The notes under the pieces were generated by a model. It saw only the letters and a list, made by a program, of their open reading frames with translations, was not told where the DNA came from and made no database searches. Positions 1 to 9,776 of a stretch of 64,000 nucleotides of DNA are shown in pieces; the first letter of the stretch is position 1, and every line of letters begins with the position of its first letter. The translations under genes were made by a program, and so were the position numbers. The stretch is from Aerophototrophica crusticola (GTDB lineage Bacteria; Pseudomonadota; Alphaproteobacteria; Azospirillales; Azospirillaceae), in NCBI GenBank assembly GCA_001939945.1, contig MOEB01000017.1, positions 1 to 64,000 on the forward strand. The letters run 5' to 3'.

Positions 1-92
1 AGTCGCACTTCAATCCTGAATCCGCCCCGAAAGGCGACCTTACGCTGATAACCAGGCTTATGGAAATTCGGCCCTGGCGGCCGACTGCCCCG

Positions 93-1118
93 TCACGCCC
101 CGTCGTCGGCGCTCCCTTGCAGCGGCAGGTCAATGCTGCACGCCAGTCCCTCCGGGCGCCAGTCCATGTGGACGCGGCCGCCCGCCTGGTTCTCGATGCC
201 CAGCATCAGCAGCTCGGTGCCCACGCCTTCATGCTGCGGCCTGCTCACCGGCGGGCCGCCAGTTTCCTGCCAGACCACCCGCACCTCCGGCCCGGCCAGG
301 GCCCAGGTCACAGAAACGGCGCCCGTGGCACAGGACAGCGCGCCGTATTTGGCGGCGTTGGTCGCCAGCTCATGCAGGGCCAGGGCGAAGGGCTGGACGA
401 TCTCCACGGGCAGCCGCACCGGCGGACCGTCCGTCCGCACCCGGCCCTCCCAGGCCAGCAGCTCGTCCTTGACCAGGGAGCCCAGGTCGCCGCCGGACCA
501 GCGGTTGGTGGCCAGCAGCGTGTGGGCCTTGGCCATGGCCTGGATGCGGCCGATCAGGGCCGTCCGAAAGTCCCGCACGGACTCGGCTGCGGTCAGCATG
601 GCGATGGCCTGCACCGCCGCCAGCACGTTCTTGGCGCGGTGGTCCACCTCCCGCGCCAGCAGCAAGCGCGCCTCCTCCGCGCGCTTGCGCGCGGTGATGT
701 CCGTGGAGATGCCGCCCACGGCGACGATGGTGCCGCGGCTGTCCCGCAAGGGGAACTTGGACGAGATGTAGGTGCGGAGCCCGTCCGCGAACGTCGCGGT
801 CTCCTCCACCTCCAGGGGCTGGCCGGTCCGGAGCACTTCCCGGTCGTTGGCGGTCCAGTCCACGGCATGGCCGAACCGGTCCATGTCCGTCAGTCCCAGC
901 AGCTCATCCTGCGAGCCATAGCCGAAAAGCTTCAGGTAGGCGTCATTCGCCAGGATGTATCGGCCATCCAGGTCCTTGGCGTACATGTAGCTGCTGGAAT
1001 GGTCGATGAAGCTGCGGAAGCGTGCCTCGCTGTCCCGCAACGCCAGCTCCGCCACCTCCGCGCGGGCAAGGGCGTCGGCATGGGCATCATCGCGGTCCTG
1101 GTGCAGAACGGGGGCCAT
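93..1118 (-). CDS. PAS-domain HWE-family sensor histidine kinase
   Basis: Soluble sensor kinase of about 341 residues with no membrane segment. A PAS domain lies at about residues 30-145 (SEARFRSFIDHSSSYMYAKD at its start, DITARKRAEEARLL at its end). The HWE-type phospho-acceptor box EVDHRAKNVLAAVQAI follows, with the histidine near residue 160, then the N-box ALHELATNAAKYGAL and a degenerate G-box typical of HWE/HisKA_2 kinases. It probably phosphorylates a separate response regulator, which is not adjacent. It lies downstream of ispH on the same strand after a gap of about 175 bases. The ATG at 1118 is preceded directly by an in-frame GTG at 1121; neither has a strong ribosome site, so the start is uncertain by one codon. 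Confidence 0.9.
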   Translation of the reverse strand: MAPVLHQDRDDAHADALARAEVAELALRDSEARFRSFIDHSSSYMYAKDLDGRYILANDAYLKLFGYGSQDELLGLTDMDRFGHAVDWTANDREVLRTGQPLEVEETATFADGLRTYISSKFPLRDSRGTIVAVGGISTDITARKRAEEARLLLAREVDHRAKNVLAAVQAIAMLTAAESVRDFRTALIGRIQAMAKAHTLLATNRWSGGDLGSLVKDELLAWEGRVRTDGPPVRLPVEIVQPFALALHELATNAAKYGALSCATGAVSVTWALAGPEVRVVWQETGGPPVSRPQHEGVGTELLMLGIENQAGGRVHMDWRPEGLACSIDLPLQGSADDGA

Positions 1119-1294
1119 CACATCTCGGAAGGTGGGCTGCGCGCCGCATTATTGCAGGCTGTACCCCTCCGGGGGCAAGGGACATCAACCCGACCGCCAT
1201 GCTGGCGCAATCTTTACCCTGCCGGAAAGCCGATTCCATTCCATCATCGAAACGACCTCGGGCCGTGACCGGGCTGCGAGCCGCCGCCCTCCGG

Positions 1295-2218
1295 TCAGGC
1301 CACCGCGGCCGGAAGCCGGAACTGCACGTCCTCCCGCAGCCCGTCCATGATGGAGACCTGCACCCGGCCGACGATCCGGCGCAGCGCGTCCAGCACGTCG
1401 TCGACCAGCTCGTCCGGGGCGGAGGCGCCGGCGGTCAGGCCCACGGTGGCGACGCCGCGGAACCAGGCAGGGTCCAGGGCGCTGCCGTCCGCCACCAGGA
1501 AGCTCGGCTTGCCCAATTCCTCCCCGATCTCCCTCAACCGGTTGGAATTGCTGCTGTTGGCGGCGCCCACCACCAGAAGCAGCTCCGCCCGCTCGCACAG
1601 GATCCGCACGGCCGCCTGCCGGTTCTGGGTGGCGTAGCAGATGTCCCGCGTCTCCGGCCCCGCCACGTCGCTGAACCGTTCCCGCAGGGCGGCGATGATG
1701 GCCTTGGTGTCGTCCACGCTGAGGGTGGTCTGGGTGACATAGGCGACGGGCGTGTCGGCGGGCAGGTCCAGCCCCGCCACGTCGGCGACGCTGCCCACCA
1801 GATGGACCGGCCCGGGGATCTGGCCCATGGTGCCCTCCACCTCCGGGTGGCCGGCATGGCCGATCAGGATCACCGCCCTGCCCTGTTCCTGGTAGCGGCG
1901 GCCCTGCACATGCACCTTGGTGACCAGCGGGCAGGTGGCGTCCACCACGTTCAGGCCCCGCCGCACCCCGTCCTGCTCCACCGCCCGGCTGACGCCGTGG
2001 GCGCTGAAGATGGTGACGGCCCCTGCCGGCACCGCCGCCAGATCCTCCACGAAGCGGGCGCCCAGCCGCTCCAGCCGTTCCACCACATGGCGGTTGTGCA
2101 CGATCTCATGCCGGACATAGACGGGGCTGCCGAACCGCCGCAACGCGCGCTCCACGATCTCGATGGCGCGGGTCACCCCGGCACAGAAACCGCGGGGCTG
2201 GGCGAGGATCACCTGCAT
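1295..2218 (-). CDS. ispH: 4-hydroxy-3-methylbut-2-enyl diphosphate reductase
   Basis: Last enzyme of the MEP isoprenoid pathway. It reduces HMBPP to IPP and DMAPP with a [4Fe-4S] cluster in the cytoplasm. The 307-residue product has the usual family length. The three cluster cysteines are visible in [20 protein letters not shown] (Cys12), [13 protein letters not shown] (about 95) and [11 protein letters not shown] (about 190). The substrate-site motifs [29 protein letters not shown] and [15 protein letters not shown] are all present. The open frame continues upstream to 2563, but the extension is low-quality sequence and [14 protein letters not shown] is the conserved family start. The spacing from the divergent glutathione transferase gene leaves room for two promoters. 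Confidence 0.97.
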   Translation of the reverse strand: MQVILAQPRGFCAGVTRAIEIVERALRRFGSPVYVRHEIVHNRHVVERLERLGARFVEDLAAVPAGAVTIFSAHGVSRAVEQDGVRRGLNVVDATCPLVTKVHVQGRRYQEQGRAVILIGHAGHPEVEGTMGQIPGPVHLVGSVADVAGLDLPADTPVAYVTQTTLSVDDTKAIIAALRERFSDVAGPETRDICYATQNRQAAVRILCERAELLLVVGAANSSNSNRLREIGEELGKPSFLVADGSALDPAWFRGVATVGLTAGASAPDELVDDVLDALRRIVGRVQVSIMDGLREDVQFRLPAAVA

Positions 2219-2555
2219 CAAGCGCTCCCAACGGGACGGGACGGAAGGCAGGCCGCTGACCGGCCTGCCCTTGCTGAGATTGGCCCGACAGGCCGGAAGC
2301 CAAGGCGACAGCCCGAAATTGCAAGGCACAGCGTCGCACAGGCACAGGGGCCCACCAAGGCCGGTGGCGGTGCGCGGTGGGGTTCGGGTAATCGGGGTGC
2401 CGCTTTCGCGTCCCGCGTCGGCAGCAGCATTGTTCCATTTCGGGGAATAAAGACTTGCTGACCCTGGGCATTCCGCTGGAATTGGGAAACAGCCATCCTC
2501 CGTGGCGAAAGGCGCGACGGCACCCCCGTCACGCCCCTGTTCCCGGAGAGAAACA
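2219..2555. other. Divergent intergenic region, ispH / glutathione transferase
   Basis: About 337 bases between two divergently transcribed genes. The stretch around 2430-2460 is locally less G+C-rich (cggggaataaagacttgc) and could hold a promoter, but I cannot assign -35/-10 boxes with confidence. GGAGAG at 2545-2550 is the ribosome site of the plus-strand gene. No RNA gene or repeat was recognised. Confidence 0.5.
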
Positions 2556-3182
2556 ATGCCCATCCGCCTTCACGACTTCCCCCTGTCCGGCCATTCCCAT
2601 CGGGCCCGGCTGTTCCTGTCGCTGCTCGGCCTGCCGCATGAGATCGTGCCCGTGGACCTGAAGGCCGGTGCCCACAAGCAGCCGGGGTTCCTGGCCCTGA
2701 ACCCCTTCGGCCAGGTGCCGGTGCTGCAGGACGGGGACGCCACCGTGTTCGACAGCAACGCCATCCTGGTCTACCTGGCGAAGACCTACGACAAGTCCGG
2801 CGCCTGGTACCCGGAGGAGCCGGTGAAGGCCGCCGCCGTGCAACAATGGCTGAGCGTGGCCGCCGGTCTGGTGGCTTTCGGTCCGGCCACGGCGCGGCTG
2901 GTCAACGTCTTCGGCGCCAAGCGCGACCATGAGGGCGCCAAGGCCCTGGCCCACGGACTGTTCCAGGTTCTGGACGGGCACCTGACTGGTGATGGCTTCG
3001 TCACGGGGGCCACGCCCACCATCGCCGACGTGGCAATGTACAGCTATGTCGCCGCGGCGCCGGAGGGTGACGTGTCGCTGGAGCCCTACCCCGCCATCCG
3101 CGCCTGGCTGGCCCGGGTGGAAGCGCTGCCGGGCTTCGTGCCCATGCCGGTGACACCTGTCGGCCTGCGCGCCGCCGCCTGA
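2556..3182 (+). CDS. Glutathione S-transferase family protein
   Basis: A 208-residue cytosolic glutathione transferase. The N-terminal thioredoxin-like domain contains the probable catalytic [19 protein letters not shown], the cis-proline region [13 protein letters not shown] and the glutathione gamma-glutamyl contact [13 protein letters not shown]. The helical C-terminal domain carries the N-capping motif [18 protein letters not shown]. Family members conjugate glutathione to electrophiles or reduce peroxides; the substrate cannot be predicted. The ATG at 2556 follows GGAGAG by five bases, which favours it over the longer in-frame start at 2502. The fusion oxidoreductase starts 41 bases downstream, and the two may be cotranscribed. 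Confidence 0.93.
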   Translation: MPIRLHDFPLSGHSHRARLFLSLLGLPHEIVPVDLKAGAHKQPGFLALNPFGQVPVLQDGDATVFDSNAILVYLAKTYDKSGAWYPEEPVKAAAVQQWLSVAAGLVAFGPATARLVNVFGAKRDHEGAKALAHGLFQVLDGHLTGDGFVTGATPTIADVAMYSYVAAAPEGDVSLEPYPAIRAWLARVEALPGFVPMPVTPVGLRAAA

Positions 3183-3223
3183 CCGCGCGCCGACCAACCC
3201 GCCCAAGCCTGGAGGGCCCTACC

Positions 3224-5320
3224 ATGTCCGTCCTTGACAGCACCGACCCCGCCGCTGTGCCGGTCCCGCCGGGATCGCCGTTCCATGCGGGGGAAATCGC
3301 GCTCCAGGCCCGGGCGGGAGTTCGGGACCGGATCGAGCAGCAGGGACGGCGCGCGGTCCGCGACCACATGCCGGACCAGCACCGCAGTTTCTTCGCCCAG
3401 CTCCCCTTCCTGGTGGTGGGCAGCCTGGATGGGCGGGGCCGCCCCTGGGCCTCCCTGCTCACCGGCCGGCCCGGCTTCGCCCGGTCCCCCGACCCGCGCA
3501 CCCTGTCTATCGGCGCGCAGCCCCTGCCCGGCGACCCGCTGGCGGCCAACCTGCGGGAAGGCGCGCCGCTGGGGCTGCTGGGGATCGAACTGGAGACCCG
3601 CCGCCGCAACCGGATGAACGGCACGGTCACGGCACTCGGCACCGGCGGCTTCGACGTGGCGGTGGGGCAGAGCTTCGGCAACTGCCCGCAATACATCCAG
3701 GTCCGCCGGCACCGCTTCGTGGACCAGGGCACCACCCCCGCCCCTGCCGCCAGCGAAGGCCCGCTGCTCAGCGACGGTGCCGCCGCCCTGGTGCGGGCGG
3801 CGGACACGTTCTTCATCGCCACCGCGGCACCGGGGGCCATGGGTGGGCAGGCCGCGGGCGGGGTCGATGTCTCCCACCGCGGCGGCAAGCCAGGCTTCGT
3901 GCGGGTGACGGTGGAGGATGGTGCGACCGTCCTCACCTCCCCCGACTTCCTGGGCAACTTCCATTTCAACACCTTCGGCAACATTGCCGTGAACCCCGTG
4001 GCCGGGCTGGTTTTCCCGGACTTCGCCACGGGCGACCTGCTGACCCTGACCGGCACGGCGGAGGTCGTCTGGGACGGGCCTGAGCTGGCCGCCTTCATCG
4101 GCGCGGAGCGGCTGCTGCGTTTCCGGGTGGCGGAGGGGGTGTTCCTGCCAGCCGCCCTGCCCCTGCGCTGGGACGCGCCCGACTTGTCGCCCTTCCTGGA
4201 CGGGACAGGCAGTTGGGAGGCGGTGGAGGCCGCCCTGTCTGCCGCCGCCGACCGCAATACCCTGCGCCCGCTTCGGGTGGCGCGGGTGGTGGATGAGAGC
4301 GCCACCATCCGCTCCCTCTACCTGGAGCCCGCCGATGGCGGCCCCGTCCCGCCCCACGCCGCCGGCCAGTTCCTGCCGCTGGAGATCGACATCTCCGGGG
4401 GGAAGCCGCTGCGCCGGACCTACACCTTGTCCCATGCCGCCAACGGCAAATGGTACCGGGTCAGCGTCAAGTGCGACGGCGCCGCCTCAAGTTGGCTGCA
4501 CGACCATGCAAGGGTGGGCACGGTGCTGCGGGCCCTGGCGCCGCGGGGCGACTTCACCCTGGACCATGGCACGGCCCGGCCCGTGCTGCTGCTGTCCGCC
4601 GGGGTGGGCATCACGCCCATGCTGGCCATGCTGGAGGAATTGCTGGGTCCCACCGGGCGCACCCGCTTGCCCCAACGCCGCGTCCACTTCATCCACGCCG
4701 CCCGCGACGGGCGGGAACATGCCTTCGGCGAGACCCTGCGACGGTTGGCGGGCCTGCACCGCACCCTGTCCCTGCATGTGCGCTTCAGCGCGCCGGGGCC
4801 GGATGACGCGCTTGGCCGGACCCATGACAGTGTCGGCCGCATCGACGCAGACCTGCTGCGCAGCCTGCTGCCCCTGGACGATTACGAGGCCTATCTCTGC
4901 GGGCCGCCGGCCTTCATGCAGGCCATGTACGACGCCCTGCGCTCCCTCGGCGTGCGGGACGGGCGCATCCATGCGGAGGCCTTCGGCCCGGCGGCACTGG
5001 CCCGGCAAGCGGATGCGGGGGCGGTCATCGCCCCGCCGGAACCGCCCGCCGCCACGGAAGCCGTTCCCGTCACCTTCACCCGATCCGGCAAGGCGGCATC
5101 CTGGACGCCGGGGGCCGGCAGCCTGCTGGACCTGGCGGAGGCGTCCGGGGTGGTCGCCCCCTATGGCTGCCGGTCCGGTACCTGCGGCACCTGCGCCGCG
5201 CGCCTGACCCGGGGCCAGGCCCGCCACGACCCCGGCGCCACGGCCACCCGCGTGCCGGGTGAGGCCCTGCTCTGCTCCGCCGTCCCCGCCCTGGGCGGCC
5301 CCCTGGAGATCGACCTGTGA
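3224..5320 (+). CDS. PPOX-like / FAD reductase / 2Fe-2S ferredoxin fusion oxidoreductase
   Basis: A 698-residue three-part redox protein. Residues about 50-330 form a pyridoxamine-phosphate-oxidase-like (split-barrel flavin) region, including FFAQLPFLVVGSLDGRGRPW and DFLGNFHFNTFGNIAVNPVA. Residues about 345-590 are a ferredoxin-NADP-reductase module, with FAD motif RRTYTLSHA, nucleotide motif LLLSAGVGITPMLAMLEEL and YLCGPPAFMQAMYDAL. Residues about 615-698 are a plant-type ferredoxin with cluster cysteines in YGCRSGTCGTCAARL and a later LLCSAVPAL. The layout implies electron flow NAD(P)H to FAD to 2Fe-2S, with the PPOX region as acceptor or sensor; this is inference. No signal peptide is present, so it acts in the cytoplasm. 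GGAGGG precedes the ATG. The stop codon overlaps the GTG start of the next gene. Confidence 0.9.
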   Translation: MSVLDSTDPAAVPVPPGSPFHAGEIALQARAGVRDRIEQQGRRAVRDHMPDQHRSFFAQLPFLVVGSLDGRGRPWASLLTGRPGFARSPDPRTLSIGAQPLPGDPLAANLREGAPLGLLGIELETRRRNRMNGTVTALGTGGFDVAVGQSFGNCPQYIQVRRHRFVDQGTTPAPAASEGPLLSDGAAALVRAADTFFIATAAPGAMGGQAAGGVDVSHRGGKPGFVRVTVEDGATVLTSPDFLGNFHFNTFGNIAVNPVAGLVFPDFATGDLLTLTGTAEVVWDGPELAAFIGAERLLRFRVAEGVFLPAALPLRWDAPDLSPFLDGTGSWEAVEAALSAAADRNTLRPLRVARVVDESATIRSLYLEPADGGPVPPHAAGQFLPLEIDISGGKPLRRTYTLSHAANGKWYRVSVKCDGAASSWLHDHARVGTVLRALAPRGDFTLDHGTARPVLLLSAGVGITPMLAMLEELLGPTGRTRLPQRRVHFIHAARDGREHAFGETLRRLAGLHRTLSLHVRFSAPGPDDALGRTHDSVGRIDADLLRSLLPLDDYEAYLCGPPAFMQAMYDALRSLGVRDGRIHAEAFGPAALARQADAGAVIAPPEPPAATEAVPVTFTRSGKAASWTPGAGSLLDLAEASGVVAPYGCRSGTCGTCAARLTRGQARHDPGATATRVPGEALLCSAVPALGGPLEIDL

Positions 5321-5898
5321 AGCCCGACCTGCCGACCCGGGCCGCCAGGGCCGACGGTCCCGACATCGCCCGCGTTGCGGAGGGGGAGCCCGCCCCCCTC
5401 ACCCTCCCCCGCCTGCCGGCCAGCGGTGCCCCACCGGTGCCGCCGGCGCGGACACTGCTGCTGGCCGGGCTGGGGGCGGGCCTCGCGATCCTGGCGCTCT
5501 GCCTGCTGGCCCGGGCGACGGATACCGTGCTGCTGATGGCGCCGTTCGGGGCCAGCGCCGTGCTGCTGTTTGCCCTGCCGGACGCCCCGTTGTCGCAGCC
5601 CCGCGCCGTCATCGGCGGGCACATGGTGGCGACGGCCGTGGGGCTGCTGGTGGCGCAGGCCCTGGGGACGGGCCCCTTCGCCATGGCCCTGGCGGTGGGC
5701 CTTGCCGTCACCGCCATGCTGCTGACCCGCACCACCCACGCCCCCGCGGGCGCCGACCCGCTGCTGGTGATGCTGACGGGCCAGGGCTGGGCGTTCCTGG
5801 CGACCCCGGTGGGTGCCGGCGCCCTGCTGCTGGTCCTGGCCGCCTGGCTCTGCCACCGGGCCATGGGCACGGCGCGGTATCCCCGCTACTGGTACTGA
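5317..5898 (+). CDS. HPP-family integral membrane protein
   Basis: A 193-residue inner-membrane protein whose GTG start lies inside the stop region of the preceding gene (GTGA overlap), which implies translational coupling. After a proline-rich cytoplasmic N-terminus of about 45 residues there are about four hydrophobic segments (TLLLAGLGAGLAILALCLLA, TVLLMAPFGASAVLLFALP, MVATAVGLLVAQALG, the segment ending AAWLCHRAMG). PFGASAVLLFALPDAPLSQP and ADPLLVMLTGQGW match the HPP family, but the name-giving HPP triplet reads as HAPAGADP here. Some HPP proteins have been linked to nitrite transport, but that activity cannot be inferred here. Coupling to a redox fusion suggests a shared pathway. The gene ends two bases before the convergent kinase gene. 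Confidence 0.85.
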   Translation: MKPDLPTRAARADGPDIARVAEGEPAPLTLPRLPASGAPPVPPARTLLLAGLGAGLAILALCLLARATDTVLLMAPFGASAVLLFALPDAPLSQPRAVIGGHMVATAVGLLVAQALGTGPFAMALAVGLAVTAMLLTRTTHAPAGADPLLVMLTGQGWAFLATPVGAGALLLVLAAWLCHRAMGTARYPRYWY

Positions 5899-5900
5899 CC

Positions 5901-8900
5901 TCAGCCCAGGTTCTTCAGCCTGATCCTGAAGCTCGTCCCCCGCCCGGCGGCGCTGTCCAGCTCGATGCTGCCCGCCAGCACGCCGGACACGATGTTGTGC
6001 ACGATGTGCAGCCCCAACCCCGTGCCGCCCAGGTCCCGCCGGGTGGTGAAGAAGGGGTCGAAGGCGCGGGCGCGGACCTCGGGCGGCATGCCCTTGCCGT
6101 TGTCGCTGACCGTCACCTCCGCCCAGCCCGGCCGCTGGCCGGCGGCGATGGTGATGCGGATCTCCGGCGGGGCGCCGGGGGGCGAGGTGGTGGGTTGCTG
6201 CTCCCCGCTGGGGGCGCCGCTTTCCCCCAGCGCCAAGCCGAAGCCGTGGATGATGGCGTTCTGCACCAGGTTGGTGACCACCTGGGCCAGGGGCCCGGGG
6301 AAGGTGGTCAGGCGGATGCCCTCATCCCCCGTCAGGGTCACCGCCACGCCGGAGCGGCGGGTCATCGGCTCCACCGTCCGCAGCACGTAGCCCACATAGC
6401 CCAGCAGCTCCAGGCTGCGGGACCCCTCCGAGGTGCGGTCCGCCGCCACCTGCTTGAAGCTGGCCACCAGCTCCGCCGCGCGGGTCAGGTTGGCGGTGAG
6501 CAGGGCCACCCCCTCCTGCCCCGTCTCCAGGAAGTGGCTGAGCTGGGAGCGTTTCAGCGTCTGGGTGCCCGCCGCCGCGGAGACGGCCGACAACTCGGTC
6601 CCCAGGTGCGTCGCCGTGGTGATGGCGATGCCCAGCGGCGTGTTGATCTCATGCGCCACGCCGGCGACGAGCTGGCCGAGGCTCGCCAGCTTCTCCTGCT
6701 GGATCAGCTGGTCCTGGGCGGAGCGCAGGCTGGCCATGGCCGCGGCGGTGGCGGCCTCCGCGGCTTCCGCCTTGTGCCGGGCCTCCTCCGCCGCCTGGAA
6801 GGCCTGGGCATTGGCGATGGCGGACGCGGCGAAGGTGGCGGCGGAGCGGAACAGCTCCAGGTCCCCTTCCCCGTAGGCGTTTTCCCGGTGGCTCTGGATG
6901 GTGATCACGCCCACCGGCCGCCCCCGGTGCATCAGTGGCCGGAAGACGAGGGAACGCAGCGGCGCCTCCATCTCCGTCTCGAACGGGTCGGGGGCGGCGC
7001 GGGCCTGGTCCTCGTCGAAGACCAGCACGTCCCGCCCCTCCCGCAGGCAGCGGGGGCCCAGGGCCGTGGGGTGGTCAAGCGGGTAGGACAGGGGCTCCTC
7101 CGGCCGCTTGCCGTCCTCCACATAGTACACATAGGTCAGGGTCGTGCCCGCGGGGTCCAGCAGGGCCACGCCGAAGCAGTCCGCCGACAGGTGCTGCGCC
7201 AGCCCCTCATGCAGGGCGCCGCAGATCCAGTCCAGGTCCAGGCTGGAGGTCAGCTCCCGCCCGATGTCGCCGATGCGGGCCAGGGTGTCGTTGGCGGCGG
7301 CCAGGTCCGCCTGCCGGCGCTCCAGCTCCGCCGTGCGCTCCGCCACCAGGTCGCGCAGCTCCTGCTCCCGCCGCTTGTAGGCCAGGGTGCGCTGGCGGCC
7401 GATGGCCCAGGCCAGGACCAGGGCCAGCACCACCACGCCGAAGCCGAGCAGCGCCTTGAACCACAGCGTCTGGTGCCAGGCCGGCAGGACGGTGACCGCC
7501 AGCACCGCCGGCGCCTCCGTCCACTGCCCGACCCGGTTGGAGCCCCGGAGCAGCAGCCGATAACTTCCCGGCGGCAGGTTGGAATAGGCGGCGAGGCGCC
7601 GGTTGGCGTCCGTCACCTGCCAGTTCTCGTCATAGCCGTCCAGCTTCACCGCGTAACGGTTCTGGCCGGGGGCGGAGAAGTCCAGGGCGGCAAACTCCAC
7701 CTGGATGTCCCGCTCATGGGGCTGGAGCGTCAGGGTGTCCGGCACCGGCACGGGGCGGCCGTCCACCCGCACCTCCGTCACCCGCACCTGGGGCACATAG
7801 GTCCAGTCCGACAGCCGGTCCGGCCGGACCACCGTCAGCCCCCCCGCCCCGCCGAACAGCAGGGTCCCGTCCGGCAGCCGCGCGGCGGAGTTGACCCAGT
7901 AGGTGCGGATGCTGACGCCGTCCGCCGGGCGGAAGGGGCGCACCACCAGGGTCTCGGGGTCGATCACCGCCAGCCCGTCCGCGGTGCTGGCCCAGACGCG
8001 GCCCTGCGCGTCCTCCAGCAGGGCGCCCACGTTCCCGCTGGGCAGGCCCTCCGCCGTGCCCAGGCGGCGGAACCCGGACAGGTCAGGGGCCAGGATGCCG
8101 ATGCCCCCGCCCAGCGTGCCCACCCACAGCCGCCCGCCGCGGTCCAGCATCAGGGTGGAGACGACGGCGCTGGGCAAGCTGCCCTTGTCGGCCGGGTCGC
8201 TCATGAAGCGGCGGAACCGGCCGGTGGCGGGGTCCAGCAGGTTCAGCCCGTTCTCCGTCCCCACCCACAGGCCGCGGGCGGGGTCCCGCAGCAAGGCGGC
8301 GACGCTGTTGTCGGACAGGCTGGCCGGGTCGCCGGGCACCATGGTGAAGACGGCCGGCGCCTTGGCGCCCTTGTCGAACCGGTACAGCCCCTTGGCCCCG
8401 GTGCCGGCCCACAGGGTGCCCTGGTCATACAGCAGGCCGTCGATGCGGGCGTCGGCCAGGGCCTCCACCGGCTGCACCCTGGTGCCGCCGGGCAGCAGCC
8501 GGTACAGCCCGCGGGCCGTGCCGATCCAGCCTTCCCGCGGGCCGTTCAGGGCAAAGGCGAAGACCGGGCCCGTGGCCGGCAGGGTGCCGCCGGGCCCGGA
8601 CGGGATGGGCGACAGGCGGCCCGCCACCGGGTCGAACAGCTCCACCAGCCCGCGCTGGAAGCCCAGCATCACCAACCCCTCGGACGTGGGCGCGATGGAC
8701 ATCACGTCCTTGCCGCCCAGCCCGCCATCGCCCATGCCGGGCTGCAGGGTCAGGGCCGCCTCGTTCCGCGGGTTGTGCCAGCCCACCCCCGCCTGCCCGC
8801 CCGCCCAGAGCAGGCCCGACCGGTCCACCAGCAGGGCCGTGGTGGTGTCATCGGCCACGCCCTGGGGCCGCAGCGGGTCGTAACGGTGGCGGACGATGCT

Positions 8901-9776
8901 GTCGGCCCTGCTGTCCACCTTGATCAGGCCGGACTCGATGGCGGACACCCAGTACAGCCCCGGCCGTGCCTCGGCCAGGTCGGTGATGGCGGGGGTGCCC
9001 AGCCGGGCCAGCACCCTGGCGGCCCTGTCGCCGTTGGGCACCACCCCCATGACCCCGTCCCGGGTGCCGAACAGCACGCCGCCGTTCAGGCCGTTGCGCA
9101 AGCGGCGCACGGCCAGCCCCTCGGCGCCGGCCACGGGCTGGAACTCCCGCGCGCCCGCGACCCGCCGGACCAGGCCCCCCTCCGTAGCCACCAGAAGGGC
9201 GCCGGACCCGTCCAGCGCCAGGCCGAACACCCGGCCCACGGGCAGGCCGTCGTCGACGGGCCGGTAATGCCGCCAGGTGCCGGCGCGCAGGTCATAGCCG
9301 TGCAGGCCGCTCGCCCCGCCCACATACAGCATGTCCGACCCGTCCAGGGCCAGCCGGGGGCGGGAGCCCAGCCCTTCCGGCGGCAGGGGCAGCGGCACGA
9401 ACCGCTCCGCCGCCCGGTCGTACCGCACCACCTGGCCGGAGTTGGTGGCGGCCCAGAGCTGTCCCGCGCTGTCCACCGCCAGTTCGAACACCGCGTTGTC
9501 CGGCAGGGACCCGGGCAGGGCCGGGTCGTTCTGGAAGACCCGCAGCCGGTAGCCGTCCCACCGCGCCAGCCCGCCCTGGGTGCCGATCCACAGGAACCCG
9601 GCCCCGTCCTGGGCCAGGGCCGTGACGAACTGGTGCGGCAGTCCGCTTTCCCGGCCCAGATGGGTGAACAGGGGCGTGGACAGCCCTTCCCACGGCGGCG
9701 TCGCCGCGCGGGCCGGCACGAGGGCCAGCCAGAACAGCAGGCCCAGCAGCAGGAATGCCCGGGGAAGACGCGCCAA
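5901..9776 (-). CDS. Propeller (Reg_prop/Y_Y_Y) GAF sensor histidine kinase
   Basis: A 1291-residue transmembrane sensor. A signal peptide (RLPRAFLLLGLLFWLALVPA) is followed by about 600 residues of two-component propeller repeats (FLWIGTQGGLARWDGYRL, LWAGTGAKGLYRF, LWVGTENGLNLLDP). A Y_Y_Y domain comes next (FAALDFSAPGQNRYAVKLDG), then one membrane helix (ALLGFGVVVLALVLAWAIG), a coiled coil and a GAF domain at about 850-990. The HisKA box is GQLVAGVAHEINTPLGIAI with phospho-acceptor His1042, and the C-terminal ATPase contains VSDNGKGMPPEVRARAFDPF. Unlike the Bacteroidetes hybrids, it has no receiver or DNA-binding domain. The first codon is TTG at 9776, chosen because AAAGGGA sits just upstream and no in-frame ATG is nearby. 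Confidence 0.9.
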   Translation of the reverse strand: MARLPRAFLLLGLLFWLALVPARAATPPWEGLSTPLFTHLGRESGLPHQFVTALAQDGAGFLWIGTQGGLARWDGYRLRVFQNDPALPGSLPDNAVFELAVDSAGQLWAATNSGQVVRYDRAAERFVPLPLPPEGLGSRPRLALDGSDMLYVGGASGLHGYDLRAGTWRHYRPVDDGLPVGRVFGLALDGSGALLVATEGGLVRRVAGAREFQPVAGAEGLAVRRLRNGLNGGVLFGTRDGVMGVVPNGDRAARVLARLGTPAITDLAEARPGLYWVSAIESGLIKVDSRADSIVRHRYDPLRPQGVADDTTTALLVDRSGLLWAGGQAGVGWHNPRNEAALTLQPGMGDGGLGGKDVMSIAPTSEGLVMLGFQRGLVELFDPVAGRLSPIPSGPGGTLPATGPVFAFALNGPREGWIGTARGLYRLLPGGTRVQPVEALADARIDGLLYDQGTLWAGTGAKGLYRFDKGAKAPAVFTMVPGDPASLSDNSVAALLRDPARGLWVGTENGLNLLDPATGRFRRFMSDPADKGSLPSAVVSTLMLDRGGRLWVGTLGGGIGILAPDLSGFRRLGTAEGLPSGNVGALLEDAQGRVWASTADGLAVIDPETLVVRPFRPADGVSIRTYWVNSAARLPDGTLLFGGAGGLTVVRPDRLSDWTYVPQVRVTEVRVDGRPVPVPDTLTLQPHERDIQVEFAALDFSAPGQNRYAVKLDGYDENWQVTDANRRLAAYSNLPPGSYRLLLRGSNRVGQWTEAPAVLAVTVLPAWHQTLWFKALLGFGVVVLALVLAWAIGRQRTLAYKRREQELRDLVAERTAELERRQADLAAANDTLARIGDIGRELTSSLDLDWICGALHEGLAQHLSADCFGVALLDPAGTTLTYVYYVEDGKRPEEPLSYPLDHPTALGPRCLREGRDVLVFDEDQARAAPDPFETEMEAPLRSLVFRPLMHRGRPVGVITIQSHRENAYGEGDLELFRSAATFAASAIANAQAFQAAEEARHKAEAAEAATAAAMASLRSAQDQLIQQEKLASLGQLVAGVAHEINTPLGIAITTATHLGTELSAVSAAAGTQTLKRSQLSHFLETGQEGVALLTANLTRAAELVASFKQVAADRTSEGSRSLELLGYVGYVLRTVEPMTRRSGVAVTLTGDEGIRLTTFPGPLAQVVTNLVQNAIIHGFGLALGESGAPSGEQQPTTSPPGAPPEIRITIAAGQRPGWAEVTVSDNGKGMPPEVRARAFDPFFTTRRDLGGTGLGLHIVHNIVSGVLAGSIELDSAAGRGTSFRIRLKNLG

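Noticed and set aside
2219-2563. N-terminal extension of IspH to 2563
   Set aside because: The added 115 residues lack any family match, and the conserved IspH start [14 protein letters not shown] fits the usual length exactly.
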